Shown here: one piece after another, positions 16,616 to 26,259 of the stretch
Layout: the number at the start of each line of letters is the position of its first letter
How positions within the stretch are numbered: the first letter of the stretch is position 1
Source: an uncultured Mucispirillum sp.
Lineage (GTDB): Bacteria > Chrysiogenota > Deferribacteres > Deferribacterales > Mucispirillaceae
Assembly (NCBI GenBank): GCA_944323205.1
Contig: CALURO010000016.1
Coordinates: 1-38,749 of the forward strand
Direction of reading: 5' to 3'
DNA length: 38,749 nucleotides
Made by a program: the position numbers and the translations under genes
The notes under the pieces: model-generated
The model's input: only the letters and a program-made list of their open reading frames with translations
The model's database searches: none
Told to the model about the DNA's origin: nothing

Positions 16616-16943
16616 TGATAATGCGCATAACAGGTGCAGGAAGCACCTGCTTTAGTGAGCGCTGGAGCATTTACTGCGACTAAGCGATTAAATAAAAAAT
16701 ACAGGGGGAGCTTGCGACGCAAGGACTTTCCTAGCGAGTAGCGACGGAATCAAAAGTCCGTAGCTGGACTGTATTTTTTATTATTGATGAACAGGTGCAG
16801 GAAGCACCTGCTTTAGTGAGCGCTGGAGCATTTACTGCGACTAAGCGATTAAATAAAAAATACAGGGATGTATTTTTTATTATTGATAATAAGTTTTTTA
16901 AAGCAATAGCAGCGGTAATCATGCCAGACGAAGATATAAGGTA
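16566..16943. repeat. Duplicated gene end flanking a nested repeat cassette
   Basis: Copies of the last 49 bp of the antiporter gene occur at 16566-16614 and 16895-16943 with one mismatch. Between them, a 78-bp unit beginning AACAGGTGCAGGAAGCACCT is repeated exactly (16629-16706 and 16790-16867). A 19-bp unit TGTATTTTTTATTATTGAT is also repeated (16770-16788 and 16869-16887), and one loop-family hairpin is present. The second copy of the gene end lacks any start and is not a gene. Confidence 0.9.
16691..16782. repeat. Loop-family hairpin, copy 4
   Basis: Outer arms AATAAAAAATACAG (16691-16704) and CTGTATTTTTTATT (16769-16782) are perfect. The inner stem GGACTTT (16723-16729) pairs with AAAGTCC (16753-16759). 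The loop contains AGCGAGTAGCGACGGAATCA. Confidence 0.75.
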
Positions 16944-16999
16944 ATAAAAACTTTACATTCATTATTATAATGTGTATAGTGCTGTAAGGAATAAATTTG

Positions 17000-19900
17000 A
17001 TGAATAATATTAAGCTATTGGTTTCTGCTTTTGTTGTTATAGAGATATTTGTATCTATTTTTATTCTTCGTGATTTAAACAGAAGAATAGATACTGAAAT
17101 AGCATCAAGAGTAAATACCATTACTACACAGAAAGATATTATTTATAATAATGTAGTAAATGATGCTCTGTCTAAATTTCAGATATTATATACTAATCAA
17201 GCTTTTCTTAAAGATATTGAAGAAATTAACAATCTTACAGGTAAAGAAAGAGAAAATGCAATCAGGCGTATGCATCATCATTTTCTTGATATGTATGTAA
17301 ATTTTATACCGGGCTCTGTTAATTTAATAAGAATATATGATAAATCTGGTAAATTAATAGGAAGATATGTTGACGGCGAGCTGGACCCCTCATCATTTAA
17401 CAGCAGTTTTCATATAATATACCCGACAAAAGAAAGCAGACTTTTTACAATAGATTCTAAAGATATTGCTGTAATTATTCCACACAGGCTACAGTATAAT
17501 AATGAAGTATATGGTTATATTGAGTTTGGTATGACAGCAGATTCATTTTTAAACCATATAGAAACACTTTATTCAAGTTCTTACATATTTTTAATAAAAA
17601 ATACATATATAGAAAAGGGCGGTATAGAAGATATACAAGGGCAGGATATAAGTAAATACAAAGTAATGACAGGAAGTCATTATTATATCCCAGATATTAT
17701 TTTAAAGGCTATTATTAATAATATAGACTATGTAGTATCTTCTAGAAAAGATGTAAAAAATTTTATTAAAGATATATACATAGATAATACAAGATACTGG
17801 GGAGTATTTATCAGTATTTATGATATTGATAATAATGAGCTTGGCTATGTGGCAGAAATTATGCCAAATAACTATATATATCAGCTAAAAAATGTCACCT
17901 TTTTCCTATGGCTTTTAATAACTATTGCTCTATGGCTTTTTGCATTTATTGTAATAGTTATGGAAAGAAACAAACATTCTATTATGCAGCTTAACAGGGT
18001 TTTAGAAGGCTATAAGCTTGCAGTAGATAATTCTTCTCAGATTATAGAATTCAGCAGTGATTTAGTTATAACTAATGTGAACCAGAAGTTTTTAGATTTA
18101 ATGGGTGGTCAGCTTGATGAATATATTGGAGAAACACTGGCACATTTTGCAAAAAGATGCTCTGAGCCTAAAAAATATATAAACTCATTTAATACAGAAA
18201 GCACTAATACTGTATTTAACGGCATATATGAATTTACTACAAAATACAGTAAAAAGGCAGTATTATCAATATCAAGTACACCTATTATGAATAGTCAGGG
18301 CGATGTAATAAATATTTTATGTGTAATGAGTGATTTAACTCCGGAATATTCTGCAATTAATGAATTAAAAGCAACAGAGGATAGAAGTGAGGAATTTATT
18401 ACAATCTTAACAGACTATATTAATGCAACAGGTAATACATTAGTCGTTTATAAAAAGGATTTTACACTGGAATATTCTAACTCAAGCCATGCAGCAGACC
18501 CTTATGATAATATAGTAAACTGTTATAAACATTATGTAGGCAGATGTACAAAAACATGTAATGATTGTTATGTAAAACAGGTATTTAAAGAAAAAATAAA
18601 AATATCTTATGAAGTGATAGAGGAAGAAAATAATATTTATGAAATGATAAGTTTTTTCCCTATTCTTGATAAGCGTGGCAATGTAAGGCTTGTAGTATGC
18701 GAACATAGAAATATTTTTGACAAGGTAGAGTCTCAAAAAACACTGCTTATATCAAACGAGAAAGAGCGTGCAATGGTTGCCCAGCTGCAGGAAATGGTGC
18801 AGGCTAGAGATATTGCAAAAGCAGAGGCAGAGCATGCAAGTAAGGCAAAAAGCTCATTTTTAGCAAATATGAGCCATGAAATAAGGACTCCGATTAATGG
18901 TATTTTAGGGTTTTTAGCTCTCTTAAAAGACTGTAAAATGGACGATACAGCAAAAGAATACCTTAAAATTATAAGTGCCAGTTCAGAAAGTCTACTAGGT
19001 GTTATTAATGACATATTAGATTTTTCTAAAATAGAAAGTGGTAAAATGGAGCTTGAAATGGTGCCATTCAGCATTGTTACAGATATTGAAGCAATAGCAG
19101 ATATGTATATGGCAAGAGCTGAGGAGAAAAAAATAGAGCTTACAAGCTATATAGACCCGCATCTGCCACGGAAAATTCTAGGTGATTCATTAAAAATTAG
19201 GCAGATTATGACAAATCTTTTATCTAATGCAGTAAAATTTACTCCAGAAGATGGTTATATATCATTAGATGTTCGCTGTATATATAAAGAAAATGGTTTT
19301 GTAAGGGTAAAATTTTCTGTTACAGATACAGGTATTGGCATAAATAACGATACTAAGGAAAAAATATTTTCTCCATTTTTGCAAGGTGATACATCTATTA
19401 CAAGGCGTTTTGGTGGAACTGGTCTTGGACTTTCCATATCTCATAGTATGCTTGAAATGATGAATTCTCAATTAGAGCTGGAAACAGAAGAAAATAAGGG
19501 CTCTACATTTTCATTTGAACTTTCATTGAAAATTATTGATGAATCAGACTATATTGAAAAATTTGATACAAACTTTAAAATGCTGCTTTTTGAAAGCTAT
19601 GGGGAGTGCGGCAGAGTATTAGAAGAATATATGTCATCATTAAATATAAAAGTTACTGACTGCCACGGGGATTACAGTAAAATTACAGAAGATACAGACT
19701 ATGTTCTTATAGATTCAGGCAGGGATATAGAGTATTTTAAAGAAATATTTGCTAAAATGCCATATAAGGATAAAGTTAAATATATAGTAGGCTCATACAG
19801 TATATATAAAAATGAACTTAGTAAAATAGATGGAATAAGCCATATTCTTCTAAAACCTGCTACATTAACAAGAATACATGATATGTTTGCAAGGCTTATG

Positions 19901-20320
19901 CAAAAAAATTATAAAGAAGATGAAAAATTATCCGATACAGATAAGAAAGTGATGCTGAAAGGCGATATTTTAGTGGTGGAAGATAACCCAGTTAATCAAA
20001 AATTAATAGTCATCTTTCTCCAAAAATCAGGCTTTAATGTTACTGTTGCATGTAATGGTAAGGAGGCTGTAGATATAGTATCAAGTGGTAAGGAGTTCAA
20101 TATTATATTTATGGATATACACATGCCGGTTATGGATGGTGTTACTGCCACAAAAGCAATAAGAGCTATGGGTATAAAAACTCCTGTTATTGCCTTAACT
20201 GCAAATGTTATTAAAGAAGATATGGATAATTTTATTGCAAGCGGTATGAATAGTCATATTGCAAAACCAATCAACTTTGATAAACTGCAGGAGGTATTGT
20301 TACAGTATATAAAAGCCTGA
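17000..20320 (+). CDS. Membrane hybrid sensor histidine kinase with Cys-rich PAS and receiver domain
   Basis: The ATG at 17000 is preferred to the adjacent TTG; AAGGA lies nine bases upstream. Layout in 1106 aa: TM1 (~5-24); a ~275-residue periplasmic sensor, probably Cache-like; TM2 (~300-322); a PAS domain (~340-450); a second PAS-like domain (~460-590) with a [16 protein letters not shown] cluster that may bind metal or sense redox; HisKA with NMSHEIRTP (His near 629); HATPase with NLLSNAVKF and GGTGLGLS; a degenerate receiver-like segment (~850-965); and a true receiver ([12 protein letters not shown], phospho-acceptor in [11 protein letters not shown] near 1038). It lacks its own Hpt domain, which the next gene supplies. 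There is no DNA-binding output nearby, and the signal is unknown. Confidence 0.92.
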   Translation: MNNIKLLVSAFVVIEIFVSIFILRDLNRRIDTEIASRVNTITTQKDIIYNNVVNDALSKFQILYTNQAFLKDIEEINNLTGKERENAIRRMHHHFLDMYVNFIPGSVNLIRIYDKSGKLIGRYVDGELDPSSFNSSFHIIYPTKESRLFTIDSKDIAVIIPHRLQYNNEVYGYIEFGMTADSFLNHIETLYSSSYIFLIKNTYIEKGGIEDIQGQDISKYKVMTGSHYYIPDIILKAIINNIDYVVSSRKDVKNFIKDIYIDNTRYWGVFISIYDIDNNELGYVAEIMPNNYIYQLKNVTFFLWLLITIALWLFAFIVIVMERNKHSIMQLNRVLEGYKLAVDNSSQIIEFSSDLVITNVNQKFLDLMGGQLDEYIGETLAHFAKRCSEPKKYINSFNTESTNTVFNGIYEFTTKYSKKAVLSISSTPIMNSQGDVINILCVMSDLTPEYSAINELKATEDRSEEFITILTDYINATGNTLVVYKKDFTLEYSNSSHAADPYDNIVNCYKHYVGRCTKTCNDCYVKQVFKEKIKISYEVIEEENNIYEMISFFPILDKRGNVRLVVCEHRNIFDKVESQKTLLISNEKERAMVAQLQEMVQARDIAKAEAEHASKAKSSFLANMSHEIRTPINGILGFLALLKDCKMDDTAKEYLKIISASSESLLGVINDILDFSKIESGKMELEMVPFSIVTDIEAIADMYMARAEEKKIELTSYIDPHLPRKILGDSLKIRQIMTNLLSNAVKFTPEDGYISLDVRCIYKENGFVRVKFSVTDTGIGINNDTKEKIFSPFLQGDTSITRRFGGTGLGLSISHSMLEMMNSQLELETEENKGSTFSFELSLKIIDESDYIEKFDTNFKMLLFESYGECGRVLEEYMSSLNIKVTDCHGDYSKITEDTDYVLIDSGRDIEYFKEIFAKMPYKDKVKYIVGSYSIYKNELSKIDGISHILLKPATLTRIHDMFARLMQKNYKEDEKLSDTDKKVMLKGDILVVEDNPVNQKLIVIFLQKSGFNVTVACNGKEAVDIVSSGKEFNIIFMDIHMPVMDGVTATKAIRAMGIKTPVIALTANVIKEDMDNFIASGMNSHIAKPINFDKLQEVLLQYIKA

Positions 20321-20336
20321 AAACAGGAGGCTTTTA

Positions 20337-20669
20337 ATGAAAGTTGATATGGAAACACTTGCAAAATCTACAGGAATATCTAATACAGAGCTTTTAAAAG
20401 GCTTTGTTCGTGATTTTTTTATTATCTGCTCAAAAGATTTAGAGCGAATACCACAAAGTATTGAAAAAGGCGATAATGAAGGTGTAATCCGCCATTCACA
20501 TAATATATATGGAGCAGCTTACAGATTAAGGCTTGAAGATATTAAACAGGCTGCTGCATCTTTGGTTCGTGCGGCAAATAAGATGGAAACAGAAAAATAT
20601 GATAAACTTTATGATGAACTTGCTGAAGTATTTACAGCAGGTCAGATAGATTACAAGGAAACAGCGTAG
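20337..20669 (+). CDS. Histidine phosphotransfer (Hpt) protein
   Basis: This is a 110-aa all-helical protein. IRHSHNIYGAAYRLRLEDI around residues 50-68 matches the Hpt signature (H-x-L/I-K/Y-G-A-A), giving one candidate phospho-histidine. AGGAGG lies seven bases before the ATG, and the gene starts 16 bp after the hybrid kinase stop, so they are surely co-transcribed. It should accept phosphate from the kinase's receiver and pass it to an unlinked response regulator. The usual Lys of HxLKG is Tyr here. No membrane segment or other domain is visible. Confidence 0.82.
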   Translation: MKVDMETLAKSTGISNTELLKGFVRDFFIICSKDLERIPQSIEKGDNEGVIRHSHNIYGAAYRLRLEDIKQAAASLVRAANKMETEKYDKLYDELAEVFTAGQIDYKETA

Positions 20670-20677
20670 AATATTAT

Positions 20678-21061
20678 ATGAAAATAAGAGAAGAATTTAC
20701 ATGCCCTTTAGAATTAGTGCAGGATATGATAAAAGGTAAATGGAAGCCTATTATTATCTGGCTTTTAAGAAAGAGCAGTTACTCTCTTTCCGCTCTTGAA
20801 AAAGAAATTGATGGAATAAATCAGAAAATGCTTTTAGAGCAGTTAAAGGAATTACAGGAATATGGTTTTATTGATAAGAAAACATACAGTGGCTATCCAT
20901 TAAAAGTTGAATATTTTTTAACAGAAAACCATGGCAGAAGGCTTTTACAGGCACTTGAAGTTATGCAGAAAATAGGTATAGAATATATGATTGAGCATGG
21001 CAGAAAATGTGTGCTTGTTGAAAAGGGCATAATCAGTGAAGATTATGAAATAGAAAGTTAG
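20678..21061 (+). CDS. HxlR-family winged-helix transcriptional regulator
   Basis: At 127 aa, typical of the family, it is a cytoplasmic DNA-binding regulator that often responds to redox or electrophile stress. The hallmark N-terminus CPLELVQDMIKGKWKPIIIWLL includes the conserved Cys (residue 9) used by many HxlR proteins for sensing. The winged helix continues through SLSALEKEIDGINQKMLLEQLKEL and the PLKVEYFLTENHG wing. It starts eight bases after the Hpt gene without a well-placed ribosome site, so it may be expressed by coupling. An adjacent truncated monooxygenase remnant was probably its regulatory target, a frequent HxlR arrangement. Confidence 0.88.
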   Translation: MKIREEFTCPLELVQDMIKGKWKPIIIWLLRKSSYSLSALEKEIDGINQKMLLEQLKELQEYGFIDKKTYSGYPLKVEYFLTENHGRRLLQALEVMQKIGIEYMIEHGRKCVLVEKGIISEDYEIES

Positions 21062-21274
21062 AATAAGATTAAAATAACAGCAAAACATACAGTAAAGAAA
21101 GACTGTATAGAAAAATTATTGAAAGTATTAAAAGAGCTTGTGGAAAAAAGCAGACTTGAATCTGGCTGCATAAGCTACAGCTTATATAAAGATATAGAAA
21201 GTGATAATGTATATACCATTATAGAAGAATGGCAGGATGCTGAAAGCCTTAATAATCATTTCCAAATTGATTAA
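21062..21274 (+). pseudogene. Truncated antibiotic-biosynthesis-monooxygenase (YgiN-like) remnant
   Basis: The 70 codons after the HxlR stop, in the same frame, read NKIKITAKHT...SRLESGCISYSLYKD...TIIEEWQDAESLNNHFQID. This is the first two thirds of an ABM/YgiN domain (E-x-GC-x-x-Y, EEW, L-x-x-H). There is no usable start codon, and the usual C-terminal ~25-30 residues are missing. The frame stops eight bases before a perfect hairpin repeat at 21282, suggesting that repeat insertion or deletion removed the end. Intact members are small ferredoxin-like dimers acting on quinones or related compounds. I treat this as a decayed gene. Confidence 0.75.
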
Positions 21275-21281
21275 ACTTTTA

Positions 21282-21371
21282 TTAAAAAATACATCCTTGT
21301 ATTTTTTAAAGAACGCATTTGCGGAATAAATCCGTCAAATGCTTACGCAAGCGGCGGCTCATCCCTGAGCC
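21282..21371. repeat. Three consecutive hairpins after the monooxygenase remnant
   Basis: TTAAAAAATACA (21282-21293) and TGTATTTTTTAA (21298-21309) form a perfect 12-bp stem with a TCCT loop. They use the same AAAAAATACA/TGTATTTTTT edge as the hairpin cassette at 16.7 kb. Next comes GCATTTG...CAAATGC (21315-21342) with an inner CGGA/TCCG pair, then GGCTCA/TGAGCC (21356-21371). The remaining bases to 21490 show no gene. Confidence 0.65.
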
Positions 21372-21491
21372 TGAAATACACACAGTTCACTTTTATCCAT
21401 TCTGGGTGTAAGTTCAGCTTTTAAAATTAAAAATATTTAATCAATTTTATATTTCTAAAAATAAAATCAATACCTACTAAAAAGTGGGTAA

Positions 21492-21520
21492 TAGACAAAC
21501 TTTTTGTTTTCCTGTATAAG
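21492..21520 (+). promoter_or_regulatory. Sigma70 promoter of the PEBP gene
   Basis: TAGACA (21492-21497), a 17-bp spacer and TATAAG (21515-21520) each miss consensus by one base. It lies 34 bp before the start codon. Confidence 0.6.
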
Positions 21521-21553
21521 AGAATATAAATTATTACGGAGGAATTAGATTAT

Positions 21554-22150
21554 ATGAAAAAATTAACATTTTTATTTTTAGCCGTTATGGCTTTTATGTT
21601 ATCTTTAACTACTGTAAGTTACAGTGCAGAAATGATAGTTGTAAGCTCTGCAATTGATAAAAATGGTGTTCTTGCAGATAAATATGGTTATAATGATAAA
21701 ACTCAGCTTGACAGCAAAGGTATGCCAATCACTTCATTTCCATTTGAAATAAAAAATGCACCAAAAGGCACAAAATCTTATGCAGTATTTTTAGAAGATA
21801 AAGATGCTTTTCCAGTAAGCAAAGGTTTTTCTTGGATACACTGGGCAGCTGCAAATATTACAGATACAAAAGTATTAGAAAATGCAAGTAAAAATAAACC
21901 AAAATTTGTTCAAGGTATGAACAGCTGGTGGAGCAGCCTTGGTGGTTCAAGAGATGCAAAAGAAGTAAGCTGCTATGGTGGTCCAGCACCTTATGATGGC
22001 AAAGAACATATTTATGAAATGCATGTATATGCTCTTGATACAAAATTAGATTTAAAAAACGGCTTTTTAATGAATGAAATGTTCCGCAAAATGGAAGGCC
22101 ATATTTTAGGCAAATACACTTTAAAGTTTAAATATCAGCTTAAAAAATAA
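21554..22150 (+). CDS. Exported YbhB/YbcL-family (PEBP, Raf-kinase-inhibitor-like) protein
   Basis: The product is 198 aa with a clear Sec signal peptide (MKKLTFLFLAVMAFML, cleavage near SYSA-E), so it is periplasmic. The PEBP fold is recognisable: SFPFEIKNAPKGTKSYAVFL, FSWIHWAAANI, and CYGGPAPYDGKEHIYEMHVYAL, which holds the conserved GP-P and H-x-Y anion-pocket residues. Its biochemical role in bacteria is not settled; possible ligands are phosphate-bearing or small anionic molecules. The start is set by GGAGG about 11 bases upstream. It is a single-gene unit with its own promoter and terminator. Confidence 0.9.
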   Translation: MKKLTFLFLAVMAFMLSLTTVSYSAEMIVVSSAIDKNGVLADKYGYNDKTQLDSKGMPITSFPFEIKNAPKGTKSYAVFLEDKDAFPVSKGFSWIHWAAANITDTKVLENASKNKPKFVQGMNSWWSSLGGSRDAKEVSCYGGPAPYDGKEHIYEMHVYALDTKLDLKNGFLMNEMFRKMEGHILGKYTLKFKYQLKK

Positions 22151-22175
22151 TCACACCTTACCTTATACATATCTG

Positions 22176-22205
22176 CCCTAAGCGTGATGCTTGGGGCTTT
22201 TTTTA
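22176..22205 (+). terminator. Rho-independent terminator after PEBP gene
   Basis: GCCCTAAGC (22176-22184) pairs with GCTTGGGGC (22190-22198), with one G-T pair, followed by seven T. Confidence 0.9.
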
Positions 22206-22218
22206 TATCTATTACATT

Positions 22219-22271
22219 TTACAAAAATTTTACAAAACTATAACCTATTTTAAATTTATTTTTTATATACT
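22219..22271 (+). promoter_or_regulatory. Pho-box-like repeats and promoter of pstC
   Basis: TTTTACAAAAA and TTTTACAAAAC repeat with an exact 11-bp period (the C at 22223 and 22234), with a third degenerate unit (C at 22245). A -10-like TATACT lies at 22266-22271, 21 bp after the last C. This is the architecture of PhoB sites (7-bp direct repeats every 11 bp). A matching pair precedes pstS. phoB is in the same cluster. Confidence 0.7.
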
Positions 22272-22320
22272 TCATAAAAATTAAGTAAAAGCATAATTTA
22301 TTAATTTAAAAAGGTAGTTT

Positions 22321-23250
22321 ATGAAAGAAACATCAAATTTTTCCTTTTACAAAGACAAGTTTTTTTTAGCAGCTTCATTAATCTCTGCTTTATCTATTTT
22401 ACTTATAATCATTGGTATTATCGTAAGTTTATTTATTGAATCATCTGACGCAATAAAGGCATTTGGATTTTTAGATTTTATATTTTCTACCACATGGGAT
22501 TATAACGAAGAAATTTTTGGAGCAGGCAGAGCGTTATTAGGCTCAATATTAACATCATTTATAGCAATTATAATTGCAGCACCTATGGGAATAGGTATGG
22601 CAGTATTTATTGTGGAAATGTGCCCGTCATTTTTAAAAGGCTTTATAAGCACAGCTATTGAGCTTTTAGCAGCAATACCAAGTATCATATATGGTATGTG
22701 GGGGCTTTTTATTTTTGCACCGTTTTTAGAAAATACTTTACAAAAATGGGTTTCAGAAACATTAGGTAATGTTCCAGTAATCGGCTCATTTTTTCAGATA
22801 AATTATGCAGGTGGTATTGGTCTTTTAACTTCCGGTATAGTTTTAAGTATAATGATTGTGCCTTTTATTGCAAGTATAGCAAGGGAGGCATTATCGCGTG
22901 TTCCGCGTGAGCTAAAAGAATCTGTTTACGGACTTGGTGCTGAAAAATGGGAAACTATAAGAGATGTATCTCTTCCTTATACAAAAACTGCTGTATGGGG
23001 CGGTATAATTATTGCTTTAGGGAGGGCATTAGGCGAAACAATGGCTATTGCATATATTATAGGTAATATGAATATTTCATTAACTTCTGTTTTTGACCCT
23101 TATGTAACAGTAACAAGTGTATTAGTAAATGAATTTAATGAAGCATCAGGTTTGCAAATGTCGTCCCTGTTTTTCTTAGCACTTTTACTTTTTATATTGA
23201 ACTTTTTAACATTAATTGCTGCAAAAGTGTATATTTCAAGGAGCAGATAA
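22321..23250 (+). CDS. pstC: Phosphate ABC transporter permease PstC
   Basis: This is one of two inner-membrane channel subunits of the high-affinity phosphate importer. The product is 309 aa with six main hydrophobic helices. The cytoplasmic coupling loop SRVPRELKESVYGLGAEKWETI...GRALGETMA is the typical PstC EAA-type motif. AIELLAAIPSIIYGMWGLFIFAPF matches the PstC family closely. Its stop is immediately followed by the pstA start, with AAGGAG inside its 3' end. It is the first gene of the pst-pho unit and follows Pho-box-like repeats, so it should be induced by phosphate limitation through PhoB. Confidence 0.96.
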   Translation: MKETSNFSFYKDKFFLAASLISALSILLIIIGIIVSLFIESSDAIKAFGFLDFIFSTTWDYNEEIFGAGRALLGSILTSFIAIIIAAPMGIGMAVFIVEMCPSFLKGFISTAIELLAAIPSIIYGMWGLFIFAPFLENTLQKWVSETLGNVPVIGSFFQINYAGGIGLLTSGIVLSIMIVPFIASIAREALSRVPRELKESVYGLGAEKWETIRDVSLPYTKTAVWGGIIIALGRALGETMAIAYIIGNMNISLTSVFDPYVTVTSVLVNEFNEASGLQMSSLFFLALLLFILNFLTLIAAKVYISRSR

Positions 23251-24093
23251 ATGAATTACAGGTTTTTAAGAAAAATCAAAGGCTATATAATGCTTGCTCT
23301 TTCAGCATTAGCTGCAGTTATAGGTGTTCTACTGCTTTTTGCTATACTTTATAAAGTTATAGAGACAGGTATGGCAGGTTTAAATTTAGCATTATTTACA
23401 AAAGATGAGGCACCTGCATTTATGGTAGGTGAGGGCGGTATGCGTCATGCTTTTGTGGGGCAGATAATTTTAACACTTGTGGCATCTGTTATAGGCATAC
23501 CTATAGGTATATTTGGTGGTATATATTTATCAGAATATGGCAATAGTTCCAAACTTGGCAGATTTATAAGCAGTTTAGCAGATGTAAGTGTAAGTATTCC
23601 AACAATTATTATAGGTACTTTTATATACTCATTTCTTGTAAAACCACTTGGCGGTTTTAACGGCTGGGCAGGCTCTGCAGCATTAGCAGTTATATTAATA
23701 CCTGTTATTATGCGGACAACTGAAGAATCATTAAAACTTATACCATGGCAGTTAAGGGAAGCTGCCCTTGCTCTTGGCACACCTTATTATAAAGTTATAA
23801 AAGATATTATTTTAAAAAGTGCATTAACTGGTATTTTTACAGGTGTATCTCTTGCAATAGCTCGTGTAGCAGGGGAAACTGCACCGCTTTTATTTACATC
23901 ATTTAATAATAAATATTTATCAGCAAATATGAGCGAGCCTATGCCATCTTTAACAGTTACAATATTCCAGTATGCTGGCTCACCTTATGATAACTGGATA
24001 ATTTCAGCATGGGCATCTGCTTTAGTTATAACTGTTTTTATACTTTTAACAAATATTATATTAAAATACATTATGAAAAGAAGGAGCTTTTAA
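23251..24093 (+). CDS. pstA: Phosphate ABC transporter permease PstA
   Basis: This second membrane subunit pairs with PstC. The product is 280 aa with six hydrophobic helices. [17 protein letters not shown] and the coupling loop [20 protein letters not shown]...[16 protein letters not shown] are hallmark PstA sequence. The ATG directly abuts the pstC stop, and the stop overlaps the pstB ATG by one base (TAATG), giving tight coupling. A periplasmic segment between the first two helices (~residues 40-70) is of normal size. Nothing is missing. Confidence 0.96.
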   Translation: MNYRFLRKIKGYIMLALSALAAVIGVLLLFAILYKVIETGMAGLNLALFTKDEAPAFMVGEGGMRHAFVGQIILTLVASVIGIPIGIFGGIYLSEYGNSSKLGRFISSLADVSVSIPTIIIGTFIYSFLVKPLGGFNGWAGSAALAVILIPVIMRTTEESLKLIPWQLREAALALGTPYYKVIKDIILKSALTGIFTGVSLAIARVAGETAPLLFTSFNNKYLSANMSEPMPSLTVTIFQYAGSPYDNWIISAWASALVITVFILLTNIILKYIMKRRSF

Positions 24094-24863
24094 TGGAAAA
24101 TAAAGTAATTGAAAAAGAAATAGAAGTAAATAATCTTTCATTTTATTACGGGGATAAGCTGGCTGTTAAAAATGTAACATTAGATATAGAAAAAAATAAG
24201 ATAACAGCATTAATTGGTCCTTCAGGCTGTGGTAAAACAACACTTCTTCGCTGTTTTAACAGAATGCATGATTTATATAAAGGCAACAGATATGAAGGAA
24301 GCATTATGTTTAAAGATATAAACATACTTGATAAAAATGTAGATATGACAAATTTAAGGGCAGAAGTAGGTATGGTATTTCAGAAACCTACACCATTTCC
24401 TATGAGTATATTTGATAATATTGCTTATGGGTTAAGGTTAAGGGGAATAAAAAATAAAACAGAGCTGCAGGACAGGGTAGAAAGTGCATTAAAAAAAGCA
24501 GCAATATGGAACGAAGTATCAGACAGACTTTCCACTTCTGCAATGGGGCTTTCTGGTGGTCAGCAGCAGCGTTTATCAATAGCAAGAACATTAGCGCCGG
24601 AGCCTGATGTAATACTTTTTGATGAGCCTACAAGTGCATTAGACCCAATATCTACAAAAAAAATAGAAGAGCTTATGCAGGAACTGCGTGGAAATATCAC
24701 TATGCTTATAGTAACACACAATATGCAGCAGGCAGCAAGGATTTCTGACAGGACTGCTTTTATGTATATGGGCGAATTAATAGAAGACGGAACAACTGAT
24801 AAAATGTTTACTAACCCAGAAAAACAGATGACTGAGGAATATATTACAGGTAAATTTGGTTAA
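24093..24863 (+). CDS. pstB: Phosphate ABC transporter ATP-binding protein PstB
   Basis: This is the ATPase that powers phosphate import. The start at 24093 is chosen because AAGGAG lies just upstream and the ATG overlaps the pstA stop; earlier in-frame ATGs lie inside pstA. The product is 256 aa. Walker A is GPSGCGKTT (~38-46), the Q-loop is [19 protein letters not shown], the signature is LSGGQQQR, Walker B is [12 protein letters not shown], and the switch His is in [10 protein letters not shown]. All catalytic residues are present, and PTPFP is specific to PstB. It is followed 42 bp later by phoU. Confidence 0.97.
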   Translation: MENKVIEKEIEVNNLSFYYGDKLAVKNVTLDIEKNKITALIGPSGCGKTTLLRCFNRMHDLYKGNRYEGSIMFKDINILDKNVDMTNLRAEVGMVFQKPTPFPMSIFDNIAYGLRLRGIKNKTELQDRVESALKKAAIWNEVSDRLSTSAMGLSGGQQQRLSIARTLAPEPDVILFDEPTSALDPISTKKIEELMQELRGNITMLIVTHNMQQAARISDRTAFMYMGELIEDGTTDKMFTNPEKQMTEEYITGKFG

Positions 24864-24905
24864 AAATATCTTAGTAAAATATTATATTTAATTAAGGAGA
24901 ATAAT

Positions 24906-25604
24906 ATGTATTTAAACAGTGCAGAATATAAAGAATTAAAATCAATGGTTGCATACATTTGCAGTATTACTCAGGAAATGGCTCAAAACAGTTTTGATGC
25001 TTATACAAATAAAGATATTAATAAAGCCCAGTATATAAGGGAGAGAGATAAAGAGCTTGACAGCTACAGTTTAAAAATGGACGAACTTTCTGGTAAAATT
25101 ATTGCTTTATACTGGCCAAGAGGCAGTGATATGCGTTATATCTTATCTACTATTAAAACATCATCTGATTTTGAAAGAATAGGCGACCACTGTAAGAAAA
25201 TAGGAAAACAGATAGTAAAACTGCAAAACAGCAGCTTTATTTTTGAAATGTCATCTATAAAAGAGCTTTTTGAAAATGTAATTACGGCAGTAACATCCGC
25301 ATGTGATGCTTATTACAGGCTTGATATTGATAAAGCATATGATATTATAAAAAATGATACAAAAATAGATATCTTGAAAAGTGCAGCAATAAAAGATATA
25401 ATACAGTTTATGAGCAGCTTTAATAATGAAACTAATGAGGTGGCTGTATCGGAATTAAAAACAGGTATTAATTTAATCAATATAGCAAGAAGATTAGAGC
25501 GTATGGCAGACCATGCAACTAATATTGCAGAAGCAGTATGCTATATTGTAAAAGGTACCTATGATTTTAAGGACAGTGTAAATGAGGAATGTGCTTCTAA
25601 TTGA
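24906..25604 (+). CDS. phoU: Phosphate signalling regulator PhoU
   Basis: This cytoplasmic all-helical protein links the Pst transporter to the PhoR kinase and represses the Pho response when phosphate is ample. The product is 232 aa, normal for the family, with two three-helix repeats. The metal-cluster motifs are recognisable in each: TSSDFERIGDHCKKIGKQ (~95-110) and IARRLERMADHATNIAEAV (~197-215), both E/D-R-x-x-DH type. AAGGAG precedes the ATG. Its 3' end overlaps phoB by 23 bases. Confidence 0.95.
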   Translation: MYLNSAEYKELKSMVAYICSITQEMAQNSFDAYTNKDINKAQYIRERDKELDSYSLKMDELSGKIIALYWPRGSDMRYILSTIKTSSDFERIGDHCKKIGKQIVKLQNSSFIFEMSSIKELFENVITAVTSACDAYYRLDIDKAYDIIKNDTKIDILKSAAIKDIIQFMSSFNNETNEVAVSELKTGINLINIARRLERMADHATNIAEAVCYIVKGTYDFKDSVNEECASN

Positions 25605-26259
25605 AGATGATTTAGACATAACTGAGCTTATTGCATATAATATGCAAAAGGCTGGCTTTAAAGTGCATACAGCAGATAATGCAAATGACGGGCTTATTAT
25701 TTTAGATGAGGTTGCATGTGATATTATACTTTTAGATTTAATGCTTCCAGGTCTTAAAGGTATGGATTTTTTAAAAATCATACGCAGTAAAGAAAATACA
25801 GCAAATATTCCAGTGATAATAATTTCTGCTAAAAATACAGAGCATGATATTATTTCTGGGTTAAATACTGGTGCTGATGATTATCTGCCAAAGCCTTTTA
25901 GTATGGAAATGCTTACTGCAAAAGTAAATACTATTTTACGCAGAGGCTCATCTATTACAGGCAGGTCATCAAATATTATAGAGCATAAAGGTATAAAAAT
26001 AGATGATGCAAACCATAAAGTATATATTGACGGGCAGGAAATAAAACTTACTCATAAGGAATATGAGCTTTTAAGGCTTTTTCTGCTTAATCCTGACACT
26101 ATATTTTCTCGTGACAGGCTTCTAAACTCTATATGGGGATACGACAGCCAGTCTTATACAAGAACAGTAGATGCCCATATAGCATCTTTAAGAAAAAAAC
26201 TGCTCCATTATGGTGATTTAATCAAGTCTGTTTCAAAAACAGGGTACGGTCTTCAATGA
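25582..26259 (+). CDS. phoB: Phosphate response regulator PhoB (OmpR family)
   Basis: This is the DNA-binding output of the phosphate two-component system. The receiver domain (1-~118) has the acidic pair EDD near residue 10, the phospho-acceptor in IILLDLMLPG near 52, and the Lys in YLPKPF. The winged helix (~128-225) includes LTHKEYELLRLFLLNPDTIFSRDRLL and TVDAHIASLRKKL. AAGGA nine bases before the ATG supports the start inside the phoU 3' end. phoR overlaps by four bases (ATGA). The 11-bp repeats before pstC and pstS are its likely sites. The product is 225 aa. Confidence 0.95.
   Translation: MRNVLLIEDDLDITELIAYNMQKAGFKVHTADNANDGLIILDEVACDIILLDLMLPGLKGMDFLKIIRSKENTANIPVIIISAKNTEHDIISGLNTGADDYLPKPFSMEMLTAKVNTILRRGSSITGRSSNIIEHKGIKIDDANHKVYIDGQEIKLTHKEYELLRLFLLNPDTIFSRDRLLNSIWGYDSQSYTRTVDAHIASLRKKLLHYGDLIKSVSKTGYGLQ

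Noticed and set aside
16483..16922. Minus-strand open frames sharing the segment YFLFNRLVAVNAPALTKAGA
   Set aside because: The shared peptide comes only from the 78-bp duplicated repeat read on the other strand; it has no start signal or family likeness.
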